DNA of 6,999 bases from Saprospiraceae bacterium (lineage in GTDB: Bacteria > Bacteroidota > Bacteroidia > Chitinophagales > Saprospiraceae). This document shows positions 5,114-6,999 of this stretch, in pieces. Under the pieces are notes generated by a model. It was not told the origin of the DNA. It made no database searches and saw nothing but the letters and a program-made list of their open reading frames with translations. Location: assembly GCA_004297645.1 (NCBI GenBank), contig SCUG01000118.1, positions 1-6,999 of the forward strand. Direction: 5' to 3'. Every line of letters starts with the position of its first letter. Position 1 is the stretch's first letter. Position numbers and translations under genes: made by a program.

Positions 5114-6999
5114 TCAGCGGAATTCAAACTTGTATCGCAGGGTGGGGAAAATGGGCAGCAAGCTGACTTGAGCGACCTCCCGCTTAATTTCCCCATCGCG
5201 TTGAAATTTGTCGCGAAGGGTGATGTACAAAGGGTTCTTGCGGTTGTAAACATTATAAAATCCGAAAACTATGGTGTGTGCCCCAATTTTTCCGAAGAAA
5301 TAACGGTTAAAACTAAAATCCAATTTGTGATAGGCTGGGAGTCGCTCGCCGTTGAGCTTGTCAATGACTCTGGGCAAAGGCAGTATGTCGGTGGGCGGGC
5401 TGCCGGGAGGTTGCACAAGCTCGTATTCCTGCGACGGGAAAGTAAACGCCGAACCGGAGGCATATTTGAAGCCCAAAGCGAATTCCCAATTTTTATTGAG
5501 TTTGTACAATAGCTGCAAATCAAAGCTGTGCCGGTGGTCCAGCCGAAAGGGGAAAGCCTCACCTTTGTTGATTTCCTTGCCGAACTTCCTTTCAGTGTTA
5601 GCCAAGGTGTACCCTAACCAACCGAGGAGTTTGCCTGTTTGCTTTTTAAACAATAGCTCCACGCCGTATGCCTCTCCTTCGCCAGTGGACACGACATCCT
5701 GCCAATTCGTGGAGTTCACCTCATCCAAAACGGAGCCTGTGAAAATCAACAGATTTTTCATGGATTTGTAATACCCCTCCAAATCTACCTCCACCCCTGG
5801 CACTATATGACGAGTAAGTCCGGTGGAAAACTGCCAGGACTGCTGAGGCGGTATTTTCCTCGTTGCGCTCACCCACAGGTCTTTTGGCAGCCCTATGCTG
5901 GTGGGACTCAACAAATGCAGAAACTGGGTCATCCGCGCCGCTGAGGCATGGAAAGATAGTTTTCGGTTCGAAAAAAAATTGAGTAAAAGGCGTGGTTGAG
6001 GCGAGAAATATAAAGCTCCGCCTACAAATAGGGCGGAAGCCCTAAATCCAATATTGGCATCAAGATAGGGGGTGAGCCGTAACTCATCCTGAACATAGGC
6101 GACGAATTCATAAGATTCAAGCGGCACCTTGTTCCACTCCCCGAGGGTATCCAAGCTAATGGAGTCAATGTAGGTGGCCTGGTCGAAAGAAATGATGCCC
6201 GGCTGAAACTGGTGCTTGATAACGGATGCCCCAAATCGCATGCGATGTTGCGCAATGGCGCTCAAGTCAAAATCCGTTTTTAAAGCAAAATCTTCTACAT
6301 TGGAGTTGTATTTCAGTAAGAGCACATTTCGTGACAACAGCTCTTTGCTCCGCACGCTTTTCAGGTCAACCAGGTCTTTCGATTCGTAAAAATACTTGCT
6401 ATACGTGAAGGTGGTATTGCCAAAAACTTTCGCATTGTACGTGTGGTTCCAACGCAAGGCCGTCACTCTATTTCCCCAATTGACGACCTCGTTGTCTTTT
6501 AAAAAAACAGCAGTGTCTTGAAAAAGACGAGTCTGCTCGTACACATCCTTGAAATCGTCGAGCCCCTGATAGTAGCTAAAATAAATCCGGTTTTTTGCAT
6601 TGAGCAAATAGTTGCTCTTAAGGTTTAGGTCATTGAAAAAATAGCTGATGTAGCCATCAACGCCATCCTTATTCCGAAGCCGGGTGGTGATCGGGACACT
6701 GTAAAAATCAAACAAGGCCCGCCGCCCCGACACAAAAAATGACCCCCGGCCTTTTGCAATAGGCCCTTCGAGAGTTAATTTCCCGGAACTTAGCCCAATG
6801 TCCATTTCCCCTTCAAGATATTTTGAATTGCCCTCCTTCGTCTGAATGTCCCACACTGAAGAGATACGCCCACCGTACTGGGCAGGGAAGCTCCCTTTAA
6901 TCAATTTTGCGCTTCTGATGGCACTGGAGTTAAAAATGGAAAACACGCCCACCCCATGTGTGGCATTATAAACGGGAACACCGTCCAGCAAAAACAGGT
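5114..6999 (-). CDS. TonB-dependent outer-membrane receptor, N-terminus beyond the window
   Basis: The gene enters from the right edge; 627 codons before the TGA at 5114-5116 are visible and the frame is open at base 6999 with no start. The visible part begins inside the plug domain at LFLLDGVPVYN and runs through SIFNSSAIRSAKLIKGSFP and AQYGGRISSVWDI, the last plug motifs. It then passes into a long beta barrel with alternating aromatic strands. GFYNVYNRKNPLY lies near the last strands and the protein ends in RYKFEFR, as expected for a barrel recognised by the BAM machinery. The missing part should hold the signal peptide, probably a carboxypeptidase-like regulatory domain, and the first part of the plug. 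It should import a large substrate, or a metal chelate, using TonB energy. The substrate cannot be told, and no SusD-like partner lies downstream, so a SusCD pair is not supported here. Confidence 0.93.
   Translation of the reverse strand, partial: LFLLDGVPVYNATHGVGVFSIFNSSAIRSAKLIKGSFPAQYGGRISSVWDIQTKEGNSKYLEGEMDIGLSSGKLTLEGPIAKGRGSFFVSGRRALFDFYSVPITTRLRNKDGVDGYISYFFNDLNLKSNYLLNAKNRIYFSYYQGLDDFKDVYEQTRLFQDTAVFLKDNEVVNWGNRVTALRWNHTYNAKVFGNTTFTYSKYFYESKDLVDLKSVRSKELLSRNVLLLKYNSNVEDFALKTDFDLSAIAQHRMRFGASVIKHQFQPGIISFDQATYIDSISLDTLGEWNKVPLESYEFVAYVQDELRLTPYLDANIGFRASALFVGGALYFSPQPRLLLNFFSNRKLSFHASAARMTQFLHLLSPTSIGLPKDLWVSATRKIPPQQSWQFSTGLTRHIVPGVEVDLEGYYKSMKNLLIFTGSVLDEVNSTNWQDVVSTGEGEAYGVELLFKKQTGKLLGWLGYTLANTERKFGKEINKGEAFPFRLDHRHSFDLQLLYKLNKNWEFALGFKYASGSAFTFPSQEYELVQPPGSPPTDILPLPRVIDKLNGERLPAYHKLDFSFNRYFFGKIGAHTIVFGFYNVYNRKNPLYITLRDKFQRDGEIKREVAQVSLLPIFPTLRYKFEFR

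Overview
The window looks like a piece of a Bacteroidota chromosome. The evidence is a plug-and-barrel TonB-dependent receptor of the Bacteroidota type, genes with few obvious Shine-Dalgarno sites, a TAnnTTTG-like -7 element in the one long gene-free gap, and an AT-rich GACGCTG/CAGCGTC-bordered inverted repeat that I recall from intergenic spaces of this phylum. I cannot name the genus. Every gene I can support is on the minus strand, so the transcription order runs from high to low coordinates.

Right part (4616-6999): the C-terminal three quarters or so of a TonB-dependent outer-membrane receptor, cut by the window edge, then an 84-base gap and a small EVE-domain protein of the THYN1 type. 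A nested hairpin lies just after the EVE gene.

Middle (4076-4615): about 540 bases without a convincing gene. This stretch holds a candidate Bacteroidota-type promoter and a 13-base palindrome, and it separates the right-hand pair from the polysaccharide cluster.

Left part (38-4075): a co-directional cluster with short gaps. In order of transcription it encodes a stand-alone CheY-like receiver with all phosphorylation residues, a polyprenyl-phosphate sugar-phosphate transferase with a degenerate receiver-like N-terminal domain, a soluble WbbL-like family 2 glycosyltransferase, a membrane-anchored family 2 glycosyltransferase, and a short ORF that looks like the signal-anchor start of a longer protein. 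That short ORF runs directly into the inverted repeat at the left edge and may be a truncated gene. Together these genes suggest a surface glycan pathway: the transferase loads the first sugar onto the lipid carrier, the two glycosyltransferases extend or modify it, and phosphorylation signalling may enter through the receiver.

The most interesting point is the pairing of a phosphorylation-competent receiver with a pseudo-receiver fused to the committed enzyme. The pseudo-receiver carries Glu at the phosphoacceptor site and lacks the acidic pair and the conserved Lys. This suggests control of glycan initiation at the protein level. That role is inferred; only the domain layout and residue changes are seen.
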